A stretch of DNA of 64,000 nucleotides from Chlorops oryzae (taxonomy: Eukaryota; Arthropoda; Insecta; Diptera; Chloropidae). The stretch covers positions 54,894,073 to 54,958,072 of the forward strand of contig CM035808.1 in NCBI GenBank assembly GCA_020466095.1. The letters run 5' to 3'. This document shows positions 1 to 10,893 of this stretch, in pieces. Position numbers and translations under genes: made by a program. Numbering within the stretch: the first letter of the stretch is position 1; each line of letters starts with the position of its first letter. The notes under the pieces are model-generated. The model saw only the letters and a list, made by a program, of their open reading frames with translations. It ran no database searches and was not told where the DNA came from.

Positions 1-342
1 ATGAAGATTTTTCGTAACTTCCGAGGTTAAAGGCGTAGAAGCTTCAAAATCGCAACATAGGTTGACCAAGGCGAATGAAAGGTGTAGAACTAAAATTTAT
101 GCAGCCCGCCCACTGCCACGCCCAAAAATGTAGAATTTTCGTAACTTCCGAATTAAAAGGTGTAGAAGCTTCAAATTCGCAACATAGGTTCATCAAGGCG
201 AATGAAAGGTGTAGGGAAATAATTTGTGGCCCGCCCACTGCCACGCCCACAAATAGAGAAGAAAAACATAGTGCACTCATGATGTCGGGACGCTGGGTAT
301 TTCAAAGTCGGGATTGACCGACTTAAGCTTTCTTACTTGTTT
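1..342 (+). mobile_element. Helentron-derived (DINE-1/mini-me-like) repeat, family A, 3' part
   Basis: The start is cut by the window edge. It contains two copies of an internal unit (gcccgcccactgccacgccc, then an aacttccga-type stretch) and ends with the subterminal motif cgctgggtat, a short hairpin (aaagtcgg/ccgactt-like) and the terminus ctttcttacttgtt. The same 3' end occurs at 9706, 10893 and 32915. Non-coding; any reading frames in it are incidental. Family assignment is by known DINE-1/Helentron architecture (subterminal inverted repeat plus 3' hairpin). Confidence 0.7.
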
Positions 343-631
343 AACAATATGTTACCGAAGTCAATTTTAGCTTTCTTAATTGTTTCATCATACAATTTGT
401 AGGTATATAAAGAGCCAGTAAGTTGAAAGTTCAATTTTTAAAGAAACATTTTATTTTCTCCTTTTGAGAGCATTTAAATAAAAGCTTTAAAAAAACTTTT
501 TTTTGCTTTTAATTTATTTTTGTACTTCTGATATACTTCGGATGCCAATGCAGACTTCACTTTTTCGTTTGAAATGACCGTCGGATTTATATTATATATA
601 TGTATATGCTCTATTATCCGCTCAGGAGTCG

Positions 632-1569
632 TGTATATGGGGCATTCCAGCTAAACGGAGAGTTATTTTTGCAGGCCATCTCTCCGATTTTGATGAATTT
701 TTGTGGGGAGGGAGAGTATCACGAGGGAAGCTCAACCCCAACATTTTAGAGCTTTTAAAGATGTTCTCTGGATTTTAGAGGGTGATTATGAAATTTTTGA
801 CATTTTCTTCATTTTGAAATATATCGAAAACGGTTTTGGCTTCTTTGTGAAATTTGTCTTTAAAAACAGTGTTGCCAGTTTAGGGGTTTTCCCCCTAGAT
901 TTAGGGGTTTTTCCTACTTTTAGGGGGTCGTTTAGGGGGAACAAATTTTTAGGGGCATGTTTAGGGGGAACAAATTTTCCTAGGAGATTTTTAGGGGCTT
1001 ATGATATATATGTATAAACAAATGATGTGCGAAGTTTAAAGTGTTTGATATAGAAAATCTGTCAAATTTGTTGTTGTTCTTTCCAAATTACTTTTTTTCA
1101 TTTCGAATATTGTCCTTTTTAGGGGGCACATTTCGAATCTGGGGGTAGTTAAGGAATAGTTTTAGGGGGAGCTACCTGGCAACACTGTTTAAAAAAAATA
1201 TTTTAAAAAAATTAAAGATTTTTTTCCAAAAAAATAGGCCTTTTTCCAGAAAAACTTGACCTAGCAAAAAAGATCCATCCTTCGATTTAAAAAAAAAATA
1301 TATCTTAAAGCTGTGTTTTTAACGAAAATTTTGCCGTGCTTGCGAAGTCGATCAGGTGAAAAGTATAGAAGTTATATCCATTTTTGTGAGACAGCCTCCG
1401 AAATGCCTACAAGCAAAATGCGCTCGAAGTCGTTACAAATCAGCGATGAGCAAACCTATGCATTGATATTCATTAATGCGCGTGTGCATGCACTGCCGTC
1501 TCGCTAGGAGTTACACTGATTTACATTGACGAAGTTTGCTTTGTACACATTTGGATATATCGCACACCC
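632..1569 (+). mobile_element. Non-autonomous long-TIR element, copy 1 (right TIR missing)
   Basis: From tatggggcattccagc onward this stretch matches 39030-39650 nearly base for base (gggagggagagtatcacgag, then gacctagcaaaaaaga, then gatatatcgcacacc). Copy 2 at 39030-40035 has an inverted right end; here the match stops at about 1569 and no right inverted repeat follows, so this copy is truncated. It is interrupted by the 321-bp MITE at 867-1187. No transposase is encoded. Confidence 0.7.
867..1187. mobile_element. hAT-type MITE with 8-bp target duplication
   Basis: The 321-bp insert has perfect terminal inverted repeats CAGTGTTGCCAG / CTGGCAACACTG and is flanked by identical 8-bp duplications tttaaaaa (859-866 and 1188-1195). 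An 8-bp TSD and a CAG-starting TIR are typical of hAT elements. The related element at 39030 lacks this insertion. The interior is rich in repeats of ttaggggg and has no coding capacity. Confidence 0.85.
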
Positions 1570-2209
1570 GCTTGTGAGTTGTGTCTACCATATATTGTAA
1601 GTATGTAATGCATATTACATTAAAGAAATAAAAAATACTACTAGAAGTTAACAGTCAAATTGAAGTCAAAATCTCCGTGTTTTGAGTCGGCATCTGTACC
1701 ACTACGCAACGGAGGCGGTTTTTTTATGAATTTCATAAATTTATTTTTTGTTTCCATCAATGCTTTTTAACGTTTCAATGCTTGATTGCATTGACATTTT
1801 GGAGACCTGTTTTCGTTGGGGGGTTTTAATTTCGTATTTCCACTGAATCTGTTGAGGGTATGATTTTAGGTCCGAAATATTGCGACAATCGTTATTTTTC
1901 GGACAAGCAAAAATACATTATGTTAAGGTATAATCACACCAAATTTTCGCAAAAAGTTAACAAGTTTTTAGAAAAATTAGATGCAGAAATTTAAGCTTTT
2001 CAAGAGAACTGTAAAAATTCAACAATTTTAGTCGATTTTCTGCATTCATGAGGAATGCCTCAAGTCAAATTTGAGTTTTGATTTTAGTACATCTACTTGT
2101 TGCTACAAATGTGGTTCAAAATTAACATCCTAAATGCTATTACTATTTCATTACAATAAAATAATACATATCACGTTTCAAAAATTTATAAAAAGTTTTT
2201 ATTAGTCAC
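1570..2209. other. Huwe1 intron stretch, nothing recognised
   Basis: AT-rich sequence downstream (on the minus strand) of the exon ending at 2210. I see no coding exon, repeat partner or structured RNA here. Confidence 0.6.
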
Positions 2210-3211
2210 CTGTGCTCGCTCGTTCGTAGAAATAGAGGGATTCGCATCGGGCTCGCTATCATCTATTTCATCTTCAGGATTGGAAGACGCTGCTGGTGTC
2301 GCATCTTCAGAATCAACAAATATGTCATCAGCGTTAAAAAAGAAATCAAACACATGGCGTCGGTCAGAAAGAACATTTCGAATGATGTCACGAAGAACAT
2401 ATTCCCTATATTCATCTCCGATCGCATTGGAAGACAAACTGGGAATGGTGCGCGACAGGCGTGGAAAGTGTCTACGATTTATAATTGACGTTGCACCTGG
2501 GGAGGGGGTTCCGAAAAATATGCGCTTAGATGATAATGATCCAGGGGCAACAGTCAACCGAAGCAAAATTTCCATAGGACGAAGGACAGAATATATTGTG
2601 GATAATGTGTGCGGATTAGATAAATCTTTATACTGGGATATCTTTACTAAATCATTCATTATTCCTTGACGGAGCATAATGCGGTACATGTTATTACGTT
2701 GTACGTGCATCTTATTTGAAAGCATTGGACTTTCGATCATAGCTGGTAGTAAGCCAATAAGGACTTGGAGTCTTGTGTGTTTTTCAGCTGAATCGGATTG
2801 TGCTAAAACTCGAACGATTGCTTCATGCAGCTCTTCAATGACCTTAGTCTGAATCTGGGAATGCCCATAGCAATCTGCTAATGACGCTATTAAGACCCGG
2901 GACATCATACTCACTTCAGCATCTTGCTGCCTTTTTACTAATGGTAAAAAATTATCAAGAATAAAACTGAGACAAGATTGCTCTTTTTCAATTAAGACAC
3001 TGTCTGATGGGTTGTAGATGTGCTCGATAATTGCTTTCGGAACGAGCGATTGATAGGAACGCACACTATCGGCCAATGTTTTGATCAATGTTGAGCGTGG
3101 TAAAATTGGCTTCTGATGAGTGTGCCCACTCGAAGGAATGTGCCAACTGCAGCAACATGGCTCAAACTTTTCATTTGATTTCTTTTGTGCTGGTCCCTTT
3201 GAAGGAGATAC
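2210..3211 (-). CDS. Huwe1: Huwe1 coding exon (post-WWE helical and acidic region)
   Basis: This exon of the HECT-type E3 ubiquitin ligase HUWE1 encodes a helical stretch (LIKTLADSVRSYQSL near its start, then FILDNFLPLVKRQQ and AEKHTRLQVLIGLLPAM) followed by an acidic tail (SNPEDEIDDSEPDANPS). The order matches the HUWE1 segment after the WWE domain. Splice sites are seen directly: acceptor ttcgcag at 3212-3213 and donor CACAG/gtgact at 2209-2204. A 58-bp intron (3212-3269) separates it from the previous exon in phase 0, and it ends in phase 0. HUWE1 ubiquitinates nuclear and cytosolic substrates; the catalytic HECT domain is not in this window. No stop codons or frameshifts, so the exon appears functional. 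Confidence 0.9.
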
Positions 3212-3269
3212 CTGCGAACGTCATGGACCATGAAGTATGTCTATTCTTCAATAAAAACACAAAACTCAC

Positions 3270-4057
3270 CTCTGTTGTTTCCACTGTGTCTTGAAATAAG
3301 TCCGCATTCTCTGTAGTTATACCTCCATAATGAACGCAGGGCTGTACAATTGCATGCAACAACATTTTAATTACATCCAATGAGGTTTGACATTGTGCCA
3401 TATCTTCTTCTACTGATTTGCTTGGTGGTTGATTGTTTCCAGGTGATTTTTTATTCGGTATCTGTGTTTTGACTAAAATCCTGGAATCATCCCCTGACAT
3501 AGCTGGAGTCGATATGTACTCGGCACGCAATGTCTGTTTGGCAGCATTCAGGAATGTTGAGGGCTGACGTGCGACAGCAGATGACACTTGAGTCAAAACG
3601 AATATTAAATCGCGATGGCCCACGGCAACTGATGGTGAAGCTCGCAGACTTATAATTCGTTCAATTGCTTCTTGGAGAACTGGTGGAGCTTCCAATACAT
3701 GGCGAATTATTATTATAGCATATGTAGGGAATCCCATCATACCACAACTTTGGCGCATGTTTAAAAGTAATTGAATGCCTCCATTGAATACAAATGCCTT
3801 TGAGTTTTCATAATCTTTTGTGAGACGGGCGCACATTTTTAAAATAGCCAGTTTAGTTTCAAAATTGATTGTAACTTTTGGCTGTAGCATTCTGACTAGG
3901 CAATCTATTAACTTCTTCGTATCAAATTTTGCCACCCCCACTGTTTCATCATGGATTATAATTTTTTGAACAACATTGGGAGGAGAATTAATCGGTTTTT
4001 TTATACTTTTTACGTATCCTTTCGTTTTAACTTTTTTGAAGTTAGGCGACGTCATTT
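3270..4057 (-). CDS. Huwe1: Huwe1 coding exon (between WWE domain and 3211 exon)
   Basis: Encodes an armadillo-like stretch of HUWE1 (LIDCLVRMLQPKVTINFETK, LKMCARLTKDYENSK, GGIQLLLNMRQSCGMMGF, then IIIIRHVLEAPPVLQEAIER), corresponding to the conserved helical region after the WWE domain. Acceptor ctttccag lies at 4058-4059 and donor ACAGAG/gtgagt at 3269-3264. It begins with two bases completing the codon left open by the exon ending at 23263 and ends in phase 0. The preceding intron, 4058-23262, is 19.2 kb and TE-filled. No lesions are seen. The methionine near its start is internal, not a translation start. Confidence 0.9.
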
Positions 4058-4289
4058 CTGGAAAGTTGGAAAAAAATCAGATACCGTAACGGTTATAAAT
4101 AGGAACTGCAAATATGTTTTCAAATATGATTTTTTTCGTTATTAAAAAATTCAAATCACATCAAACACAAAATGAAGAAAGTAAAATAAAAACAAAAGTG
4201 AGGTTGAAGTTTTATTTTGTTTGAAATGTAAATCATATACAAAACAACCAAAAAATTTTTAATAAATGTCATTTTATACCTTATGAAAT

Positions 4290-4763
4290 TGTAATATGCT
4301 TATATTAAAGGCTGCAACCTTGTTGCGATTTGGCCTGTCGTAGGGTGCAATGCTCGAAAGGCACACAAGTCGTCCAAGTGGTTTAATCTCTAACTTGAAT
4401 TCTGAGTCGCTTCGAATGGTATAAATAAGGAATAGGCGACTCAGCGTTTCCCACGAATCGCCATCTTGAAATATGAAGCTTTTCTTATCACCGACGTTGT
4501 GCACACAGAGCGCCCATAAGCAATCTCCATAAGCCGTCTTCTGACGATCACGTTGAAGTCACGTTATGCCTCGTCGGCATGATTGCACTTGGGACGTCTT
4601 TCCTTATTATGTTTATCTTTATGCAACTTTGTATTCTATAAGTATTGTTGTTTTTGTTGTTCGTAAGTCTTAGAGTTAAATCAAAAATAAATGAGCTTCA
4701 GTTTGGACTGAACCTTCAACTCAAAAACATCTCCAGTCTTTTTACTCTGATACTTTCATCTCA
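4290..4763 (+). repeat. Gypsy 5' LTR
   Basis: Starts TGTAATATGC and ends ...CATCTCA. The first 80 bases recur at 11758, where a polypurine tract precedes them, which defines U3. The right end is set by the primer-binding-site-like tggcgatcgtgag at 4764. Boundaries are inferred from these signals. Confidence 0.7.
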
Positions 4764-4776
4764 TGGCGATCGTGAG
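4764..4776 (+). promoter_or_regulatory. Primer binding site, tRNA-Arg type (inferred)
   Basis: The sequence tggcgatcgtgag follows the LTR end and resembles the 3' end complement of tRNA-Arg used by mdg1/412-type gypsy elements. The protease motif VDTGAEISL begins within it (4771 onward), so leader and gag were deleted between PBS and protease. Confidence 0.5.
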
Positions 4777-5337
4777 TAGACACTGGAGCTGAAATTTCTT
4801 TATTAAAACACAACACATACATTCAACGTTTTCAAATAAATACAGATGATATTTCTGAAATAAGCGGAATAGGCCAAGGCGTATTAAAATCCGAAGGATC
4901 AATTTTTCTAGATTTCCAAATTGAAAACATACTTGTCCCACACAAATATCAAATTGTTAGTGAAGATTTTCCAGTACCATATGACGCTATATTGGGCCTA
5001 GACTTTTTGAAAGCTTTCAATTGTGTGCTGGAATTTTTCAACGAAAAAGATTATCTTACAATACGTCCCGTTAATTACAAACAAATTTATGTACCAATTT
5101 TCACAGGTTATAAAGAAAATTCTATAATCGTCCCAGCTTGATCAGAAGTAATAAGAAAAATTGCAATAAACACAATCGAATCTGAAATATTCATACCAAA
5201 TCAAGAAATAGTGTCAGGAGTAATATTAGGTAACACCGTTACAAGCTCGCATCGTCCGTTAGTAAGAATTTTAAATATAACAAGCGAAGACATAACAATA
5301 AACAACCCGGAAGTTAAATTCGAAAAATTATCAGACT
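4771..5337 (+). pseudogene. Gypsy aspartic protease and linker, broken
   Basis: The frame GTA GAC ACT GGA reads VDTGAEISLLK, the DTG active site of a retropepsin, followed by GIGQGVLKSEG and the flap-side YDAILGLDFLKAF. The frame is stopped by TGA at about 5140 and shifts again before 5338. No gag precedes it: the protease is fused to PBS sequence. In the family this domain cuts the gag-pol polyprotein; here it cannot be made. Confidence 0.8.
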
Positions 5338-6910
5338 ATGAATTACATCAAAAATCACCCCCAAAATAACCAAACTAGGAAATCTAAAGTACTAGAATTA
5401 CTTTCCAAAAACTTTCCAATAGAACATAATGATTCATTAACAGAACTTTGCTCAAGCTACAGTGATATATTTGGATTAGAATCAGAACCCATAACTGCAA
5501 ACAATTTCTACAAACAAAAATTGGAACTTACAGATCCCACTCCAGTGTACATCAAAAACTACCGAATACATTGTAGAACCGGCAGTATCACCCTACAATA
5601 GCTCCCTACTGTTAGTGCCGAAAAAATCAATCCCGAATTCAAATGAAAAACGATGGCGTCTCGTGAGCGACTATCGCCAAATAAATAAAAAACTGGTTGC
5701 AGATAAATTTCCCTTACCCAGGATAGATGATATCCTTGACCAGCTAGGTAGAGCTAAGTATTTCTCGTGCCTTGACCTTATGTCAGGATTCCATCAAATA
5801 ACACTCGAAGAAAGTTCAAGAGATGTAACTTCATTTTCCACAAATAGTGGTTCATATCGCTTTAAACGACTCCCATATGGACTGAAGATAGCTCCCAATT
5901 CTTTCCAAAGAATGATGACGTCCGCATTTGCTGGCTTAGCACCAGCCCAAGCTTTTCTTTATATGGATGACCTAGTTGTTCTGGGTTGCTCCAAAAAGCA
6001 TATGATAAAAAATTTAAACGATGTATTTTCTCTGTGCAGAAAGCACAACCTCAAACTTAATCCTAACAAATGCACTTTCTTTATGCGAGAAGTAACCTTT
6101 CTTAGTCACAAATGCACGGACCACGGCATTCTTCCAGATGATAGCAAATATCAAATCATTCAAGACTATCCAATTCCTAAAAATGCCGATGAAGCAAAAA
6201 GAAAATTTATTAAAATTTTTGCAGAACATTCCCGCCACATAACAAAGATGACCCGGGAAAATGTTCCATTTGAATGGAACACAGAGTGCACAGAAGCATT
6301 TTATTATCTCAAAAATAAGCTTTTGTCACCTACTATTTTGCAATATCCAGACTTTTCCAAACAATTTTGTGTAACAACGGACGCAAGCAAACACGCTTGT
6401 GGAGCAATGCTCAGCCAAGAGCATAATGGCTTACAAATGCCAATCGCATACGCTTCAAAAGCTTTCACAAAAGGTGAAAGTAATAAATCCACAATTGAAC
6501 AAGAATTAGCAGCGATACACTGGGCAATTGGGCATTTTCGTCCTTATTTATACGGCACAAAGTTCCTGGTACGATCAGATCACAGACCCCTTTCCTATCT
6601 TTTCTCAATGAAAAATCCATCCTCTAAGCTAACAAGGATGCGACTAGACTTAGAAGAATACGACTTCGTCGTAGAGTACCTTAGGGGAAAAGACAATCAC
6701 GTGGCAGACGCGCTGTCACGAATATCAATCAAGGATTTAAAGTCATTAAACGAAGAAAGCTTAAAATTACTCAAAGTGACGACCCGATCCAATAAAAATA
6801 AATTGACCACAAATGAAGAAAAAACGACAAAGAATCCCATCTCAAAAGAGCCCAATGTATTTGAAGCATTAAACTTCAATGATATTAAAAAATGTGTTAA
6901 GGAAGCTTGA
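5338..6910 (+). pseudogene. Gypsy reverse transcriptase and RNase H, broken
   Basis: Two open blocks (5338-5601 and 5615-6910) in different frames. RT signatures: RLVSDYRQINKK, LDLMSGFHQI, LPYGLKIAPNSFQRMM and the catalytic FLYMDDLVV. RNase H signatures: TTDASKHACGAML, TIEQELAAIHWA, VRSDHRPLSY and the tail HVADALSRIS. The RT-RNase H block itself is uninterrupted for about 430 codons, but a stop plus frameshift near 5600 separates it from the upstream part, and it ends at a stop at 6908-6910 where unrelated sequence begins. The initiators at 5338 and 5615 are not real starts. Confidence 0.9.
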
Positions 6911-7190
6911 AGACTTAAGAACACTTTAAGTGTCAAGCGGTTTAACAGTCAATTTTTATCCAAAACTCACGAAAATTGTTTTCGGCAGGCAACATTTGAA
7001 AAAACCTATATTTTTTGTCTATACTTTTTTAAATTTCGTAAAATTTGTGAAATTCCTTCATCACATTAATTTGAAAACTTATTTAAGGAGCACTTACAAT
7101 TTGTACTGTTAAAATTCTTTACGGACTTAAGCTTTACTTAAGTGCTAAGGAGACCTTAAGTATGCACTGTAATATCGGGCCTTAGAATCC
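6911..7190. other. Interruption inside gypsy pol, probable small insertion
   Basis: The pol reading frame stops at 6910 and resumes near 7190 (RILNNECLFNKGNII...). The 280 bases between have no pol similarity and carry acttaag-type motifs near both ends in roughly inverted arrangement (agacttaagaacacttt; cttaagtgctaaggagacct). I cannot define a TIR or TSD, so its class is open. Confidence 0.4.
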
Positions 7191-8440
7191 TAAACAATGA
7201 ATGCTTATTCAACAAAGGAAATATCATTTTAACGCGTTTTAAAATTGATGACATGTATACTAATGAGAGAATTAACTTAGGTAAATTTTTCTCAAGGCTT
7301 GAATTAGAAGCCGGTAAACATGAATTAAAGATTTTACAAATGTCACCGAGCGAAAATATATTTGAACACATCAGTGTAATTAAATTTAAGAAAATGGGCA
7401 ATAAATATTTGAAAAACGCAAAGGTAGCGCTACTGCCTCGAGTGACTCTATTAGATGAGAGGGATAAAGATACAATTCAAGAAATACTAAAAACTTATCA
7501 CGATGATCCAATCACTGGTGGCCACAGTGGGACATCGCGCACAATCTCTAAGTTGAAAAAATTTTATTTTTGGAAGAACATGACGAAAGATATAAAAAAA
7601 TACATAAAAAATTGTGAATCATGCCAAAAATCTAAGATTACAAAAAAAATAGAACCACCCTTAACATTGTCTCCAACACCAATTCATGCTTTTGATGTGG
7701 TAGTAGTTGACACTATAGGACCCTTACCAAAAACTGAACAAGGTTACGAATATGCAGTAACAATGATATGCGATTTGACTAAATACTTAGTCACAATACC
7801 GATTCATAATAAAAGCGCTAAAGCAGTAGCACAAGCAATCGTCGACTCCTATATATATTAATATACGGCCCGATGAAAACATTCCTATCAGACATGGGAA
7901 CTGAATATATGAATCAGGTTTTAACAGAAATTTTGGAAATTCTTAAAATAAAAAAGCTAAATTCAACGGAATACCATCATAGAACGTTGGGAACAGTGGA
8001 AAGAAGTCATAAAACTTTGAACGAATCTCCTACTGTTACAACACAACCCCATCAGCCGTACACGATTATTGTCCGTATGAATTAGTTTTCGGAAAAATAC
8101 CAAGCGAATTTTTTACAACCACAAATATAGATCCTTGGTATAACATAGAAGATTACGCAAAGGAAGTCAAGTTCAGATTACAAGTTTCAAATAAGAGAGC
8201 TAAGAGTCTTATAGAAAACAAAAAATTTCTATCACAAGTGAAAAACACCGGCAAAAAGAATGTAAATATTGAAATAGGAGATAAGGTTTTAATTAAAAAT
8301 GAAGTAGGACATAAGTTGGATAAAAAAAAATATAGGACCATTTACAGTTTCGAAAATACATGACAAGGAAAATTACACCCTAATCAGTGAACAAGAGAAA
8401 ATAATTACAGTCCATAAAAGTAGATTAAAATTATCCCATT
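7191..8440 (+). pseudogene. Gypsy integrase, broken
   Basis: Contains an HHCC zinc-binding domain (HDDPITGGHSG ... CESCQKSK) followed by the DDE core: VVDTIGPL, LSDMGTEYMNQ and ERSHKTLNE. A stop at about 7860 splits the core between its first and second catalytic aspartates, and a frameshift after about 8050 precedes C-terminal sequence (DPWYNIEDYAKEVKFRLQ...) that runs to about 8440. Integrase would insert the cDNA copy; this copy is dead. Confidence 0.85.
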
Positions 8441-8456
8441 AAAAAAATTAATATTA

Positions 8457-8847
8457 TGCTATAAACAGAATAAGGGCGTAAGCGAATATTCGCCAGGCGA
8501 ATACGCCGAAGAATTCGCGCGGGTGAACACAATGACAGCGAATGGCGAACTCATGTTGTTTTCAGAATTTCGAAAAACTATGATTGAAAATATAAGTCAT
8601 TGCCAGCAGAAAGTACAAACCCTCATTTTCGAAACAAAATCTCAAAGATTTTATACAAATGCATATGTTTTCTGATGTGTAAATTCTGCTATTCGCCAGT
8701 CGCCGGCGCTACCATTAGAATTAGATCTATTGCGGCGTTTTGACGTCGCGAAATTCGCTGTGTTGTGGGCAACTTCATATAACCGTGTGTATTTTAAGCA
8801 ATGACGTCGAGCGAATATTCGCTGACGTACTTATTCTGTTTATAGCA
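8457..8847. mobile_element. MITE with about 38-bp TIRs, TTA target duplication
   Basis: The ends are inverted repeats beginning TGCTATAAACAGAATAAG and containing gcgaatattcgc. Flanks are TTA at 8454-8456 and TTA at 8848-8850, consistent with a 3-bp TSD of the PIF/Harbinger type. The interior is GC-rich around gcgaatattcgcc motifs and non-coding. It interrupts the first bases of a mariner TIR (see 8848). Confidence 0.75.
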
Positions 8848-8954
8848 TTAGGTGTAGTAAAAATAAATCCATTATTTTTCGAATAGATGGCGTTATTTAT
8901 CTGCATCTCGCGTTGTATAAGTCCGATCGTGTTCCGCTAGGGGGCATTAGAAAG
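8848..8954 (+). mobile_element. Mariner 5'-end fragment
   Basis: From ttaggtgtagtaaaa to gggggcattagaaagat this matches the left end of the full mariner at 44331 with only a few differences. It stops abruptly where a Helentron-like repeat begins, so the transposase part is lost. The terminal TTA is duplicated by the MITE at 8457, so the mariner was there first. Confidence 0.8.
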
Positions 8955-9706
8955 ATACCCAGCGTAAGCAGGGTATATTGGGGTATCTTGTAACAGCCAG
9001 AATAACGCTCCGTAGATATAGACATATATATATATATATTCTTGATCAGGATCAAAAATTGAATCGATTTAGACATGTCCGTCTGTCCGTCCGTCCGTGT
9101 CCGGATCTCCTCCGAAACGGCTGGACCAATCAAATCGAAATGTGGCACACAGGTAAATCGGGGTCCGAGTATGATCTTAACTAAAAATGGAAGACATCCA
9201 CTCACTGCCACGCCCACAAATGAATATATTGTGTTTTTAGTAAAATGCTTGTAACTTGCGAACCATCCAACACATTTCATTGATATTTGGTGTACTGGTA
9301 AACTACGAAAATGGACATATCCTGAGGAAAATGGACGCCGTCCTCCTCGAGCCACGCCCACAAATAAGGGTTTATCGTAACTTATGAAGTAAAAGGCGTA
9401 GACGCTTCAAATTCGCAACATAGGTTGAACAAAGCGAATGAAAGGTGTAGGAAAAAAGTTATGTGGCCCGCCCACTGCCACGCCCACAAATGAAGATTTT
9501 TGGTAACTTCCGATGTAAAAGGCGTAGAAGCTTCAAATTCGCAACATAGGTTGACCAAGGTGAACGATAGGTGCAGGAAAAAAAGTTATGTTGCCCGCCC
9601 AATGCCACGCCCACAAATGGAGATTTTTCGTACCATAGTGCGCCAATAATGTCGGGACGCTGGGTATTTCAAAGTCGCGCTTGGCCGACTTTAGCTTTCT
9701 TACTTG
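8955..9706 (+). mobile_element. Helentron-derived (DINE-1/mini-me-like) repeat, family A, copy 2
   Basis: Starts with subterminal motif ATACCCAGCG, has a (TA)n tract, the core gatcaggatcaaaaattgaa, a (GTCY)n tract at about 9078-9100, internal repeats of ccactgccacgcccacaaat, then cgctgggtat, a 3' hairpin and ctttcttacttg. The two microsatellites around a conserved core match the described mini-me layout. Confidence 0.8.
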
Positions 9707-10210
9707 GTTCCACATGTGTTTGGTATTGGTTTACTTGCAGCTTTAGAGCGTAGAGCCCTTTAGCGCCCATGTAAGTTACATACCAGCACAAAAATATTCT
9801 ACGGCAGCATTTTTGTCTGTATTTGTATGAAAATTTCTCTTATAGCTGCATTCCACTTAGGTGCACATTCGCTTTAACAGTATCCTGTTTTTAGTTTTTG
9901 AAATAAAATTTCATGGTAAAATGTTCCTTTAACAGCCCTGTTGAAAATTTATCTTTTGAATTTCAAACGCTTTCCTATCGACCTAAAATGCCTTTTCTTT
10001 GTTAGAATTTTTCAAAAATGTTGATACAAAATTAATAAACCTGGTTTAAGCTCTCATAGCGACTATCATTTGAAAGTTTAAACCATCAAAAAGTTGAAGC
10101 TAGGTTGAAGACGATAAACCTCAATTTTTTTTTTCATTTCATTTTACTGCATTTTTTTATTTCTAGTCAGTTATGAAAGAATTTTCCTTTTATTACAAAA
10201 GTTAAATATG
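9707..10210. other. AT-rich gap, nothing recognised
   Basis: Possibly remaining 3' sequence of the gypsy element or older intron; no frames, repeats or motifs that I can identify. Confidence 0.4.
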
Positions 10211-10893
10211 TTTTTATACCCAGCGCAATCGGGGTATATTAGTTTTGTGCAAATCTTGTAACAGGGAGAATTAAGCTCCGGAGATATGGAAAAATATATA
10301 TAGAAATGATCAGGATCAAAAACTGAATCGATTTAGGCATGTCCGTCTGTCCGTCTTTCCGTCTGTCCGTCTTTCCGTCTGTCCGTCTTTCCGTCTGTCC
10401 GTCCGTCCGTGGTCGGAATTCCTCCGGAACGGCTGAACCAATGAAGTCGAAATTCGGCACACATGCATATGGGGATCCGAGTATGATCCTAAGTAATAAT
10501 GGGAGACATCCGCCCACTGCCACGCCCACAAATGAATATATTGTGTTTTTAGTAAAATGCTTGTAACCTGCGAACCATCCAACACATTCCATTGATATTT
10601 AGTGTACTGGTAAACTAGGAAAAGGGACATATCCTGGAAAAAAATGGACGCAGTCCTCCTCGAGCCACGCCCACAAATAAGGGCTTATCGTTACTTCCAA
10701 AATAAAAGGCGTAGAAGCTTCAAATGCGCAACATAGGTTCACCAAGGCGAATGCAAGGTGCAAGGAAATAATTAATGTGGCTCTCCCACTGCCACGCCTA
10801 CAAATAGAGAAGCAAAACATAGTGCGCTCATAATGTCGGGACGCTGGGTATTTCAAAGTCGGGCTTGACCGACTTTAGCTTTCTTACTTGTTT
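10211..10893 (+). mobile_element. Helentron-derived (DINE-1/mini-me-like) repeat, family A, copy 3
   Basis: Starts ttttatacccagcg and ends with the hairpin aaagtcgg..ccgacttt and ctttcttacttgttt. The (GTCY)n tract at about 10339-10410 is expanded, with alternating gtctgtcc and gtctttcc units. Same core and internal repeats as the copies at 8955 and 31884. Confidence 0.85.

Noticed and set aside
10339..10410. Alternating gtctgtcc/gtctttcc units considered as a CRISPR-like or coding repeat
   Set aside because: They are the (GTCY)n proto-microsatellite of the Helentron-derived repeat; eukaryotic context, no spacers, and both-strand frames are repeat artefacts.
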